Assembly (NCBI RefSeq): GCF_004216555.1
Contig: NZ_SGWQ01000002.1
Span: 465,219-529,218, forward strand
Direction: 5' to 3'
Origin: Herbihabitans rhizosphaerae
GTDB lineage: Bacteria; Actinomycetota; Actinomycetes; Mycobacteriales; Pseudonocardiaceae
DNA: 64,000 bases
Shown here: positions 35,177 through 43,804 of the stretch, piece by piece
How positions within the stretch are numbered: the first letter of the stretch is position 1
How the letters are laid out: the number at the start of each line of letters is the position of its first letter
Program-made: the position numbers and the translations under genes
Notes under the pieces: model-generated
Told to the model about the DNA's origin: nothing
Seen by the model: only the letters and a program-made list of their open reading frames with translations
Databases searched by the model: none

Positions 35177-36184
35177 GTGACCACGACAAGACGGAATTTC
35201 CTCGGCCTCGCCCTGCTGGGTGTCGGCTCCGCGGCGATCGGTTGCGGGAACGCGATCGGCAGCGCCGGCCCGACCAACACGCTGCGGTACCAGGGCTGGG
35301 CCGGCGACGTGATCCTCCCCGAACTGGCCGCGGACCTCGGCTTCCTCGGCGACGTCAAGCTCGAGTGGGTCGGCAACACGATCAGCGGACCACAGGACAT
35401 CCAGTCGGCGGCGACCGGGCAGGTGGACTTCGGCGGCGCGTTCAACGGTGCCGTGGTCAAGCTCAAGGCGGCCGGCGCCCCGATCAAGTCGGTGATCAGC
35501 TACTACGGCGCCGACGCGGACGCGTACTCCGGGTTCTTCGTGGCCGAGCACAGTCCGATCAAGACGGCGCGCGACCTGCTCGGCAAGAAGGTCGGCATGA
35601 ACACGCTCGGCGCGCACCACGAGGCGATGCTCGGCATCTACCTCAAGCGCAACGGGCTGACGCCGGAGGAGATCAAGCGGGTCGAGCCGATCGTCGTGCC
35701 GCCGCCGAACACCGAACAATCGTTGCGGCAGAAGCAGATCGAGGTCGGTGTGCTCGGCGGGATCTGGCGCGACAAGGCGCTGGAGCGCGGCGGAGTACGC
35801 AAGCTGTTCAGCGATTTCGACCTGCTCGGCGCGTTCTCCGCGGGCACCTACGTCTTCACCGAGCGGTTCCTGAAGCAGAACCCGAACACCGTGCGCGCGT
35901 TCGTGTCCGGCGTCGCGAGGACCATCGAGTGGAGCAGGGCCACGCCGCGCCAGCAGGTGGTGGAGCGCAAGGCGGAGATCATCAAACGGCGCGGGCGCAA
36001 CGAGGACGCGGCCGCGATCAGGTACTGGAAGTCCAACGGCGTGGCCGGGCCGGGCGGTCGCATCCAGGAGTCCGAACTGGCCCTGTGGGCCGACTGGCTC
36101 GCCGAGCGGGGCGAGGTCGAGCGAGGCCGGATCAAGATCGCCGATCTGTACACCAACGAGTTCAACGACCTGGCGAAGGGCTGA
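35177..36184 (+). CDS. Sulfonate/taurine-type ABC solute-binding protein
   Basis: A 335-residue SsuA/TauA/NMT1-type binding protein. The start is GTG at 35177, after AAGGAA. The N-terminus has a twin-arginine pattern TTRRNFLGLALL and ends at a lipobox AIGC, so it is probably a Tat-exported lipoprotein. The two-lobed domain begins LRYQGWAGDVILPELA; GQVDFGGAFNGA is the ligand-lobe motif. It leads the operon binding protein, ATPase, permease, ROK regulator, monooxygenase, downstream of the leader peptide. Confidence 0.9.
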   Translation: MTTTRRNFLGLALLGVGSAAIGCGNAIGSAGPTNTLRYQGWAGDVILPELAADLGFLGDVKLEWVGNTISGPQDIQSAATGQVDFGGAFNGAVVKLKAAGAPIKSVISYYGADADAYSGFFVAEHSPIKTARDLLGKKVGMNTLGAHHEAMLGIYLKRNGLTPEEIKRVEPIVVPPPNTEQSLRQKQIEVGVLGGIWRDKALERGGVRKLFSDFDLLGAFSAGTYVFTERFLKQNPNTVRAFVSGVARTIEWSRATPRQQVVERKAEIIKRRGRNEDAAAIRYWKSNGVAGPGGRIQESELALWADWLAERGEVERGRIKIADLYTNEFNDLAKG

Positions 36185-36186
36185 GC

Positions 36187-37008
36187 ATGAGCACGCACAT
36201 CAGCTTCCGCGGTGTGACCAAGCGGTTCACCGTGAAGGACCGGAAGTCCAGGCGCCGCACCGAGTTCACTGCCGTGGAAGGCGTCGACCTGGACATCGCG
36301 CGCGGCGAGCTCGTGGTGATCGTCGGGCCGAGCGGCTGCGGCAAGTCCACCCTGCTGGACCTGCTCGGCGGGCTGGGGGAGCCGAGCGACGGGGAGATCC
36401 TGCTCGACGGCGTGCCCGTGCGCGGGCCCGGTCTGGATCGCGGAATCGTGTTCCAGCAGTACGCGCTGCTGCCGTGGCGGACCGCGCAGGGCAACGTCGA
36501 GCTGGGCCTCGAGGCGACCGGTGTGCCGCGCCAGAAGCGGGCCGAGCGCGCGCGGGAGTACCTGGAACTGGTGGGGCTGAACGGTTTCGAGGGCCGGCAC
36601 CCGCACCAGTTGTCCGGCGGCATGCGCCAGCGCGTGGCGATCGCGCGCAGCCTCGCCTACGACCCGGACGTGCTGCTGATGGACGAGCCGTTCGCCGCAC
36701 TGGACGCGCAGACCCGCGAGTCGCTGCAGGACGAGCTGCTGCGGATCTGGCAGCGCACCGGCAAGACGATCGTGTTCATCACGCATGCCATCGACGAGGC
36801 GGTCTACCTCGGCCAGCGGGTCGCCGTGCTGACCTCGCGGCCCGGTCGGGTCAAGCAGGTCGTGCCGATCGACCTGGGGGACCGCGCCGCGCGGGACGAC
36901 CTGCGATCCAGTCCCGCGTTCGCCCAGTACCGCCACCGGATCTGGGAGCTGCTGCGCGACGAGGTGTCCCGGGCTCAACTTCAGGAGAAGGAGGTGGTGC
37001 CGGTATGA
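36187..37008 (+). CDS. Sulfonate-type ABC transporter ATPase (SsuB-like)
   Basis: A 273-residue ATPase. Walker A is VGPSGCGKSTLLDLLGG, the Q-loop FQQYALLPWRT, the signature LSGGMRQRVAIARSL, Walker B VLLMDEPFAALDAQTRE, and the switch His ITHAIDEAV. The FQQ..LLPW form marks the nitrate/sulfonate/taurine class. It starts two bases after the binding protein and its stop overlaps the permease start by four bases. Confidence 0.93.
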   Translation: MSTHISFRGVTKRFTVKDRKSRRRTEFTAVEGVDLDIARGELVVIVGPSGCGKSTLLDLLGGLGEPSDGEILLDGVPVRGPGLDRGIVFQQYALLPWRTAQGNVELGLEATGVPRQKRAERAREYLELVGLNGFEGRHPHQLSGGMRQRVAIARSLAYDPDVLLMDEPFAALDAQTRESLQDELLRIWQRTGKTIVFITHAIDEAVYLGQRVAVLTSRPGRVKQVVPIDLGDRAARDDLRSSPAFAQYRHRIWELLRDEVSRAQLQEKEVVPV

Positions 37009-37862
37009 CCGCCACACTGGTCACCGAACCGTCCCAGGTGGACAGTCCACAGCGGACGGTCGAGCCGGCGGGCCCGTCGCCGCTGCGGCGGATCGGCGGC
37101 GTGCTGCTGACCGTGTCCACCAAGCTCGTGGCGATCGCGGCGCTGCTCGCGCTGTGGGAGATCGCGCCGCGGGTCGGGCTCGTGGACGCCACGTTCCTGC
37201 CGCCGTTCTCCGACGTCGTGGACGCCTGGTTCGGGCTGCTCGCCGACGGGCAACTGCTCACCAACACCGAGGCGAGCCTGACCCGATCGCTGACCGGATT
37301 CGGCCTCGCGGTGCTGATCGCGGTACCGCTCGGCCTGCTGATCGGGTGGTACAAGCCGGTGGCGAACCTGCTCGGACCGCTGCTGGAGGTGTTCCGCAAC
37401 ACGGCGGCGCTGGCCCTGCTGCCGGTGTTCGTGCTGCTGCTCGGCATCGGCGAGACGTCCAAGATCACGATCATTCTCTACGCGTGCACCTGGCCGATCC
37501 TGCTGAACACGATCAGCGCGGTGCGCACGGTCGACCCGACTTTGCTGCGGCTGGCCAAGTCGATGGACCTGACCGGCCCCCGGCTGTTCACCAAGGTGAT
37601 CCTGCCGGCGTCGGTGCCCACGGTGTTCACCGGAATCCGGCTCGCCGGTGCGGTGTCGATTCTGGTGCTGGTCGCCGCCGAGATGGTCGGTGCGAAGGCC
37701 GGCCTCGGCTACCTGATCAACGCCTCGCAGTTCAACTTCGCGATCCCGCAGATGTACGCCGGGATCATCACGATCTCGGTGATCGGCGTGGTGTTCAACC
37801 AGCTGCTGGTCGCACTCGAGCGGCGGTTCACCTCGTGGCGGGTGCCCGTCGGGGCCCGATGA
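37005..37862 (+). CDS. Sulfonate-type ABC transporter permease (SsuC-like)
   Basis: A 285-residue inner-membrane permease with about six membrane helices and the EAA loop RLAKSMDLTGPRLFTKVILPASVP, typical of the SsuC/TauC family. A variant palindrome (GTCCACAGCGGAC) occurs near its 5' end at 37045. The start overlaps the ATPase stop and the end overlaps the ROK regulator start. Confidence 0.93.
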   Translation: MTATLVTEPSQVDSPQRTVEPAGPSPLRRIGGVLLTVSTKLVAIAALLALWEIAPRVGLVDATFLPPFSDVVDAWFGLLADGQLLTNTEASLTRSLTGFGLAVLIAVPLGLLIGWYKPVANLLGPLLEVFRNTAALALLPVFVLLLGIGETSKITIILYACTWPILLNTISAVRTVDPTLLRLAKSMDLTGPRLFTKVILPASVPTVFTGIRLAGAVSILVLVAAEMVGAKAGLGYLINASQFNFAIPQMYAGIITISVIGVVFNQLLVALERRFTSWRVPVGAR

Positions 37863-39040
37863 TGTCGGCGGCCGCCGTGATGCTGCGCGCGGTGCTGCGG
37901 TACGGGCCGGTGCCGCGCAGCCGGATCGCGCGGCTCACGGGTCTCAGCCCGGCGGCGGTCACCCGGCAGTACGGAGCGCTCGCCGAACGCGGACTGGTGT
38001 CCGAAGTGGACGGTCCGGTTCGGAGCAACGGCGTCGGGCGGCCGCACGTGCCGGTGGACGTGGACACCCGGCGGCACGTGGTCGCCGGCATCCATGTGGC
38101 GCACGACTTCTGCACGATCGCGCTGCTGGACCTGCGTGGCCGGGTGCTCGCGACGCGGCGGCTGCCGCACCCGAGCGACGATCCGGCGCGGGTGCTCACC
38201 GAGGCGGCGAACCGCCTGACCGTGTTACAGGCCGAGGAGTTACCCGGGCAGGTGCCGCTCGGGCTCGGCGTGGCCGCGGGCGGCTGGGTCGACCCGGACG
38301 ACGGTGTTCTCGTCGAGCACGCTTCGCTTGGCTGGCAACGGGTTCCGGTGCGCTCGCTGCTGACCGGGGTGGTCGGGCTGCCGGTCATGGTGGACAGCCA
38401 CGCGCGGGCACTCGCCGCGGCGGAGCGGCTGTTCGGCGCGGCGGCCGGCCGTGGCTCGGTGGTGCACCTGTTCGTCGGCAACGTGGTGGACGCGGCGATC
38501 GTCACCGACGGCGTGACCCATCGCGGGCCGCGCTCGGCGGCGGGGGAGGTGGCGCACCTGGCGGTGGGCGATCCGGCCGTGCGGTGCGCGTGCGGCGGCC
38601 GCGGCTGCCTGGAGGCGACGGTCGCCGAATGGGCGTGGGCGCGTCGCGCGTACGACGCCGGCGTGATCGCCCGGCCGTCGTTCGTCGACCTGATCGATGC
38701 CGCGCGGGCCGGAGACGCCACGGCTCGGGCGTGGTTCGTGGAGCGCACCCGGATCATCGGGCGGGCCGCCGCGCTGCTGTTCGACATCGTCAACCCGGAG
38801 ACGCTGGTGGTCACCGAGCAGGGCGTGCTGCACGTGCCGGAGTGCGTCACCGCGCTGCGCGAGGAGGTCGCCGCGCGGTCGCGGGTGTGCGCGGACCCGG
38901 CCGCGGACGTGGTTCCGACCAGCTTCGGCCCCGACGACCTGCTCGCCGTCGCCGCGGGCGCGGTCCAGCTCGACGCCGTCTACACCGACCCACTCTCGTT
39001 GCGGCGCAACACTTTCCCGATAGGAGCCTCGCATGGTTGA
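37859..39040 (+). CDS. ROK-family transcriptional regulator within the sulfur operon
   Basis: A 393-residue ROK protein. The N-terminal winged helix is at residues 5-60 (RYGPVPRSRIARLTGLSPAAVTRQYGAL) and the sugar-kinase-like body has the ROK zinc signature CACGGRGCLE near residue 245. ROK regulators normally respond to sugars, but this one is co-transcribed with organosulfur uptake and oxidation genes. A sulfur- or sulfosugar-related effector (for example sulfoquinovose) is an appealing inference. It overlaps the permease by four bases and the monooxygenase by eight. Confidence 0.88.
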   Translation: MMSAAAVMLRAVLRYGPVPRSRIARLTGLSPAAVTRQYGALAERGLVSEVDGPVRSNGVGRPHVPVDVDTRRHVVAGIHVAHDFCTIALLDLRGRVLATRRLPHPSDDPARVLTEAANRLTVLQAEELPGQVPLGLGVAAGGWVDPDDGVLVEHASLGWQRVPVRSLLTGVVGLPVMVDSHARALAAAERLFGAAAGRGSVVHLFVGNVVDAAIVTDGVTHRGPRSAAGEVAHLAVGDPAVRCACGGRGCLEATVAEWAWARRAYDAGVIARPSFVDLIDAARAGDATARAWFVERTRIIGRAAALLFDIVNPETLVVTEQGVLHVPECVTALREEVAARSRVCADPAADVVPTSFGPDDLLAVAAGAVQLDAVYTDPLSLRRNTFPIGASHG

Positions 39041-40394
39041 CGGCACGCTGCACCTGAACGCCTTTCTCATGGGCGTCGGCCACCACGAGGCGGCCTGGCG
39101 GCATCCGCGTACCGACCCGACGGCGGCGGACGACGTCGCGCACTTCCAGAACCTGGCGCGGATCGCCGAGCGCGGGACGTTCGACTCGGTGTTCCTGGCC
39201 GACGGCGTGCAGATCTTCGGCGACGTGCGGCACAGCCTCGCCGGCCGGTTCGAGCCGCTGACGCTGCTGACCGCGCTGGCCACCGTGACCGAGCACATCG
39301 GGCTGATCGCCACCGCGTCCACCGGGTTCAGCGAGCCGAACAACCTGGCGCGGCTGTTCGCGTCGCTGGACCACATCAGCCGCGGGCGGGCCGGGTGGAA
39401 CATCGTCACCACGGCGGGGGACCGGGCGGCGCAGAACTTCAACCGGGACGTGAACACCGAGCACGCCGAGCGCTACCGGCGGGCCGACGAGTTCCTCGAC
39501 GTGACCACCGCGCTGTGGGACTCCTGGGAGGACGACGCGCTGCTGGTGGACAAGGAGTCCGGGGTGTACGCCGACGACGCGCGGGTGCACGAGATCAACC
39601 ATCGTGGCCGGTTCTTCGCCGTGCGCGGGCCGCTGAACTCGGTGCGCTCGCCGCAGGGGCGCCCGCTGCTGGTGCAGGCCGGATCCAGCGAGGACGGCAA
39701 GGCGTTCGCCGCGCGCTGGGCCGAGGCGGTGTTCACCGCGCAGCAGACGCACGAGGAGGCGATCGCGTTCTACGCGGATCTCAAGCGCCGCGTCGTCCAC
39801 AGTGGACGGTCAGCCGAGCAGGTGAAGGTGCTGCCCGGTGTCGTGCCCGTGCTCGGCGGCACGGAGGCGCAGGCGCGGCGGCTGGCCGGCGAGTTGGACG
39901 AGCTGATCGTGCCGACCCGGGCGCTGCGCCAGCTCACCGAGATGATCGGCGTGGATCTGAGTGATCACCCGCTGGATCAGCCGCTGCCCGAGCTGCCTCC
40001 GGTGGCCGCGATCAACGGCGCGAAGAGCCGCTTCGAGCTGGTGCGCGATCTGGCTGTGCGGGAGCGGTTGACACTGCGGCAACTGCTCGGGCGGCTCGGC
40101 GGCGGGCGCGGTCACCAGGTCCTGGCCGGCACGCCGGAGCAGATCGCCGACCACATCGAGCACTGGTTTACCACCGGTGCGGCGGACGGCTTCAACGTGA
40201 TGTCACCACTGCTGCCGTCCGGGCTGGAGGAGTTCGTCGACCACGTGGTTCCGTTGCTGCGCAAGCGAAACCTGTTCCGCACCGAGTACACGGGCGCGAC
40301 CCTGCGCGAGCACTACGGGCTGCCAAGGCCGGCGAGCCGGTACGCCGGTCAGAGCGTGATCTCCTCGCCGACGGCCAGGTCGGCGATGGCGTAG
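39033..40394 (+). CDS. Flavin-dependent monooxygenase, NtaA/SnaA/DszA family
   Basis: A 453-residue bacterial-luciferase-fold monooxygenase using reduced FMN. The pattern starts LHLNAFLMGVGHHEAAWRHP; GRAGWNIVTTAGDRAAQNF is the family's flavin/phosphate region. Members oxidise sulfones, sulfonates, nitrilotriacetate and similar compounds and need a separate flavin reductase, which is not in the window. In this operon it probably opens the imported organosulfur substrate. The last 46 bases overlap the convergent metallo-hydrolase gene. Confidence 0.92.
   Translation: MVDGTLHLNAFLMGVGHHEAAWRHPRTDPTAADDVAHFQNLARIAERGTFDSVFLADGVQIFGDVRHSLAGRFEPLTLLTALATVTEHIGLIATASTGFSEPNNLARLFASLDHISRGRAGWNIVTTAGDRAAQNFNRDVNTEHAERYRRADEFLDVTTALWDSWEDDALLVDKESGVYADDARVHEINHRGRFFAVRGPLNSVRSPQGRPLLVQAGSSEDGKAFAARWAEAVFTAQQTHEEAIAFYADLKRRVVHSGRSAEQVKVLPGVVPVLGGTEAQARRLAGELDELIVPTRALRQLTEMIGVDLSDHPLDQPLPELPPVAAINGAKSRFELVRDLAVRERLTLRQLLGRLGGGRGHQVLAGTPEQIADHIEHWFTTGAADGFNVMSPLLPSGLEEFVDHVVPLLRKRNLFRTEYTGATLREHYGLPRPASRYAGQSVISSPTARSAMA
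39795..39807. repeat. 13-bp palindrome GTCCACAGTGGAC, copy 7
   Basis: Exact copy in the monooxygenase gene, read here as V-H-S-G-R and not the usual STVD, so the site is kept in a different frame. Confidence 0.85.
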
Positions 40395-41143
40395 GTCTCC
40401 GAGGAGGCGGCTTCGAGGAACCGGCCCAGTTCGTGCGGCTGGGTCGCGTAGAACCCGTCGATGTGGAAGCCGTCGTAGTGGATCGGTACGGCGACCTTCG
40501 CGTCGAGCAGCCGTGCGGCGACGGCGGCGTGTGCGGCGTCCAGGCTCGCCGGGAACGGGCTCGGCGGCTGGCGGTGCGGGAAGCACACGACCGGCCCGTT
40601 GATCGGGGTGAGCACCGCGTCGAACGGGCCGTATCGGTGCGCGGCGCGCCACCAGTAGCCGTGGAACATGCTGTCGCCGAGGTGGAGCACGCGCTTGCCG
40701 TACGCCTCGACCGCCCAGGAGACCTGCGGGTCGCCGAGTGTGTCGACGGCGGGCACGGTGGCGATCGTGAACGGGCCGATCGTGGTGGTCTCCCAGTAGG
40801 CCATCTCACGCCGGGGCAGGCGCAGCGCGTCCAGCTCGCCGTCGGCCTTGAGCGTCCACAGGTTCTCCTGCTCGTCACCGCCGAACGACTCCGGGTGGAG
40901 CACGGAACCGTTGGGGCGTAACGCTTTCGCCAGCGCACCGGCGTCGGTGTGGTCGCGGTGCAGATGGGTGCACAGGCCGGCCAGCACCTCGCCCTCGGCG
41001 CGTGGCGGCACAACCGTGGGCATCGGCGCGGACAGCCCGGTGCCCTCCAGCACGCCGTCCGGATCGCCGAGCAGGTCGATCACCAGGTGCTGTCCCCGCG
41101 CCTCCAGTTCGACACCGGCCCAGCCGAGCCACCGTACCCGCAT
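40349..41143 (-). CDS. Metallo-beta-lactamase-fold hydrolase
   Basis: A 264-residue MBL-fold protein. The metal-binding motif is H60-x-H62-x-D64-H65 (CTHLHRDHTD), with later ligands in LHLGDSMFHG and VPIHYDGF. It resembles the UlaG/L-ascorbate-lactonase-like or lipid-type subfamily (beta-sandwich, single domain). The start ATG at 41143 follows GGAGG. It is divergent from a TetR gene, with two palindromic operators between them. The substrate is unknown. Confidence 0.9.
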   Translation of the reverse strand: MRVRWLGWAGVELEARGQHLVIDLLGDPDGVLEGTGLSAPMPTVVPPRAEGEVLAGLCTHLHRDHTDAGALAKALRPNGSVLHPESFGGDEQENLWTLKADGELDALRLPRREMAYWETTTIGPFTIATVPAVDTLGDPQVSWAVEAYGKRVLHLGDSMFHGYWWRAAHRYGPFDAVLTPINGPVVCFPHRQPPSPFPASLDAAHAAVAARLLDAKVAVPIHYDGFHIDGFYATQPHELGRFLEAASSETYAIADLAVGEEITL

Positions 41144-41159
41144 GCCGCCTCCTCGAATA

Positions 41160-41199
41160 GCGAACGATCGTTCGCGCGAAGTTAGCACACGAACGTTCG
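41160..41199. promoter_or_regulatory. Tandem palindromic operators for the TetR/MBL pair
   Basis: GCGAACGATCGTTCGC (41160-41175) is a perfect 16-bp palindrome, and CGAACGTTCG (41190-41199) is a perfect 10-bp one sharing its CGAACG arms. Both lie in the short gap between the divergent genes, next to a TATACG -10-like element (41201-41206). They are the expected binding sites of the TetR regulator. Confidence 0.7.
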
Positions 41200-41215
41200 G
41201 TATACGATGACCCGC

Positions 41216-41827
41216 ATGAGTCCACGCCGATCAGTCCAGGACGCGCTGCTGACCAAGGAGCGGATCGTCGACGCCGGGGTCGCGCTGGCCTCGTCCGACG
41301 GTCTCGGCGGCGTGAGCATCGGATCGCTCGCCGACGCGCTGGCGATGAGTAAGGCGGGCGTGATCGGCCCGTTCGGCAGCAAGTCCGATCTGCAGGGTGC
41401 GGTGCTGGCGCGCGCGTCGGCGATGTTCACCGAGGCGGTGATCATGCCCGCGATGGCCGAGCCGGCCGGGCTGCCGCGCCTGCGCAAGGTGATCAACCGG
41501 TGGACGTCCTACCTCGCGGACTGCCCGTTCCCGAATGGCTGTTTCATCACGGCGGTTTCCTGCGAGCTGGACGCGCACGAGGGGCCGCTGCGCGAGCAAC
41601 TGGTCGAGACGGTCACCCGGTGGCGGTCGTTCCTGCGCGACCAGGTCGTGGCCGGCCGCAAGGCCGGCGACATCCCGAAGGAGGTCGACCCGGACGACGC
41701 GGTGCACACGCTGGTGGGCCTGTCCATGGCGGCCAACCAGGAGATCCAGCTGCTGGGAGATCAGGGCGCGGCGCGGCGCGCCCGCCGGCTCATGCTCGCC
41801 GCGGTTCGCGCCGGCGCTTCGGGTTGA
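41216..41827 (+). CDS. TetR-family transcriptional regulator
   Basis: A 203-residue repressor. The N-terminal helix-turn-helix (ERIVDAGVALASSDGLGGVS, then LADALAMSKAGVIGPFGSKSDL) and the C-terminal LGxS-type TetR domain (CFITAVSCELDAHEG) are clear. If TATACG at 41201 is the -10, transcription starts near ATG 41216, giving a leaderless message. An in-frame ATG at 41207 would add three residues. It probably represses itself and the MBL gene. Confidence 0.9.
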   Translation: MSPRRSVQDALLTKERIVDAGVALASSDGLGGVSIGSLADALAMSKAGVIGPFGSKSDLQGAVLARASAMFTEAVIMPAMAEPAGLPRLRKVINRWTSYLADCPFPNGCFITAVSCELDAHEGPLREQLVETVTRWRSFLRDQVVAGRKAGDIPKEVDPDDAVHTLVGLSMAANQEIQLLGDQGAARRARRLMLAAVRAGASG

Positions 41828-41986
41828 GCGCACGTCGTCCGCCCCGACCTCGGCGCCGCGAGCGGCGCGCGGCTGATGACCACGCTGGTGCACGCGCTGC
41901 GCGAACGGGGCGCCCGGTACGGCCTGCAGACCATGCGCGAGGCGGGCGGCCTGTCCAACGCCACGATCCTGGAGCGGCTCCAGTGA
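41828..41986 (+). pseudogene. C-terminal tail of an acetyl-CoA acetyltransferase (thiolase)
   Basis: Directly after the TetR stop, 52 codons read GARLMTTLVHALRERGARYG followed by LQTMREAGGLSNATILERLQ and a TGA. This is the last 50 or so residues of a FadA-type thiolase. The preceding GHPLG box is degraded to RPDLG, and the catalytic cysteine of the usual CEGGG motif is Arg. With about 340 residues missing, it is a non-functional relic. Confidence 0.85.
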
Positions 41987-42016
41987 CGCCGGGCAAGAGC
42001 CTGCTGGTCACCGACG

Positions 42017-42967
42017 CTAGGCCGGCACCAGAAGGACCATGACCGGGCCGTCGGCGACCGGCAGCGGGGCGCCCGCGGCCGTGCGGAAACGGGTCGGCGA
42101 GCCGGGGTCGGGGCGCGACCACGTGCCGGCGAACCGCTGGCCGTCGCGCAGCACGGTCGCCGTGCCCTGGCCGACGGTGATCGCGACCGGGGAGACCGTG
42201 CCGTGCGCGTCCTCGATCGGCTCGGTGGCGTCGATCCGCACCTGCTGCACGATCACCGTCGGCATCGCGAGTGGCCCGGAATCCGTTGACACCACAGGAG
42301 ATCTGTCCAGCGAGACGAGCCAGCGCCGGGCGCCGGGCGACCAGGTGAACGCGTACTTGGCGGCCGGGAAGTCGACGTTGTGGCCGTTCGCGGACACGCC
42401 GCCGGCCGGTGCCGCGCCGCGCTCGAACACCTCGGACGGCGAGCGGGTGCCCGGCAGCCGTCCGGTCTGCAGGAGCAGATTGTGTGGCATCTGGCGGCGG
42501 CTGTCCCTGGTGTACGCGCCGGCGACCTCGGTCGGAGAGGCGTTGTCCAGGGATGCGCCGTGCAGCGCCGGCAGCAACTGCGGCGCGGCACCCGAATAGG
42601 CGAACGTCGGGCGCCCGAACTGGGCGAGTACGTCGATATCGGTGCGGCGGGCGCTGCGCACCGGGCCCACCACCGGCGGCACCGTGCTCCCGTACAGCGC
42701 CAGCAGCCTGGTCAGACCGCCCTCGACCGGCTCGACGTAGAGCACGTCGGCCGCGCCAAGACCGGTCTGCGGCCGGGCCGGCGCCACGTTGTCGATCTTC
42801 ACGGCCAGCGGCGCGCCGCCCGCGTTCGGCGGATTCGGCGCGCTCGACGGCACCGGCTCGGGTCCACCGTCCTTCTCACGCAGCACGAGCACCAGCACGG
42901 TCGCCACGGCGGCGGCCGCCACGACTACGGCGACCCAGCGCAGCCACTCCATCGGTCGCTCTGCCAT
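42017..42967 (-). CDS. DUF3048 (YerB-like) exported protein
   Basis: A 316-residue protein of the YerB/DUF3048 family. One N-terminal membrane helix (LRWVAVVVAAAAVATVLVLVL) anchors it. The family pattern follows: KIDNVAPARPQTGLGAADVLYVE, VEGGLTRLLALYG, VGPVRSARRTD, and the C-terminal DUF3048 half with GQGTATVLRDGQ. The function is unknown. I start at ATG 42967; GTG 42976 is also possible. The first 90 or so bases overlap the end of the VanZ gene on the same strand. Confidence 0.85.
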   Translation of the reverse strand: MAERPMEWLRWVAVVVAAAAVATVLVLVLREKDGGPEPVPSSAPNPPNAGGAPLAVKIDNVAPARPQTGLGAADVLYVEPVEGGLTRLLALYGSTVPPVVGPVRSARRTDIDVLAQFGRPTFAYSGAAPQLLPALHGASLDNASPTEVAGAYTRDSRRQMPHNLLLQTGRLPGTRSPSEVFERGAAPAGGVSANGHNVDFPAAKYAFTWSPGARRWLVSLDRSPVVSTDSGPLAMPTVIVQQVRIDATEPIEDAHGTVSPVAITVGQGTATVLRDGQRFAGTWSRPDPGSPTRFRTAAGAPLPVADGPVMVLLVPA

Positions 42968-43637
42968 CGGCACCACCCGTCGTCACGACTTGGTCGATCA
43001 TAGTCAACGACGAGATGGGGGCAGGCCGCAACACGTCCACAGTGGACAGTCTATTTGCGACGGTTCTGGCGGGCACGGTCCACGGCCGGAACGGTGCGCG
43101 GCCAGGCCCGGCCGCGTGCTTGCCGTACCGCATGCCCTTGCGATGCAGGTCGAGCATGGTTCGCAGCAGCAGCGCGTTCATCACGCCGAGCACCGCGCCG
43201 ACCGAGTTGTGCAGGACGTCCTGCGTCTCGCAGACGCCGACACCGGTGAGGTTCTGGGTGATCTCGATCGTGAGACTGAGCAGCGCGCTGACCGACAGCA
43301 CCGGCCAGGACCGCCGCGTGGCGAGCGCGCCGAAGAAGCTGAACGGCACCAGCATCGCGAAATTGAGTCTCTGCGCATCCCCTTGTAGCGCAAAGGAATT
43401 CGTGCGGCAGCCGGCTTCCTGGATGCGCGGGTGGTCCGGGTTCACGCCGAACCGGCCGAGGCTCACCGATAACGCGAGCGCCAGCCCGAACGCCGCGAGC
43501 AGTGCCGCGCCGCGCGACCAGCCGAACGTCCCGGCAGCGAACCACGCCACGAGCCCGAGGGCGATCGAGCTGCCGATCAACGTGGGAAGCACGCCTGGTT
43601 GATCGAGAATCGTATCGACCACGGCGTGACGGAACAT
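42876..43637 (-). CDS. VanZ-like membrane protein with long C-terminal tail
   Basis: A 253-residue protein with about five membrane segments in the first 165 residues (VLPTLIGSSIALGLVAWFA, VSALLSLTIEITQNLTG, VGAVLGVMNALLLRTML). It fits the VanZ family, named for a teicoplanin-resistance accessory protein; most members have no proven role. After the domain, a tail of about 75 residues turns low-complexity (GRRSRGGRRRGDRAGARAA) and runs 92 bases into the DUF3048 gene in another frame. The tail may reflect an old frameshift; a stop soon after residue 190 would be expected. Confidence 0.75.
   Translation of the reverse strand: MFRHAVVDTILDQPGVLPTLIGSSIALGLVAWFAAGTFGWSRGAALLAAFGLALALSVSLGRFGVNPDHPRIQEAGCRTNSFALQGDAQRLNFAMLVPFSFFGALATRRSWPVLSVSALLSLTIEITQNLTGVGVCETQDVLHNSVGAVLGVMNALLLRTMLDLHRKGMRYGKHAAGPGRAPFRPWTVPARTVANRLSTVDVLRPAPISSLTMIDQVVTTGGADGRATDGVAALGRRSRGGRRRGDRAGARAA
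43035..43047. repeat. 13-bp palindrome GTCCACAGTGGAC, copy 8
   Basis: Exact copy in the tail of the VanZ gene (encodes STVD), upstream of the DUF3048 start. Confidence 0.85.
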
Positions 43638-43804
43638 TCCCGGCGACCTCCCGATTGATCATCCGGCTTCATCACGCTAGGGGTGGGTACGGGGACGTGT
43701 GCACCCGTCGGTCGGCGGGAGCCCAACCGACGAAAGTCAGTGTCAAGTCGTCGGTTCGACCGTCCGTTAACGCGGTCGGCAACCGGTTGCAACCCCGTTG
43801 TCAC

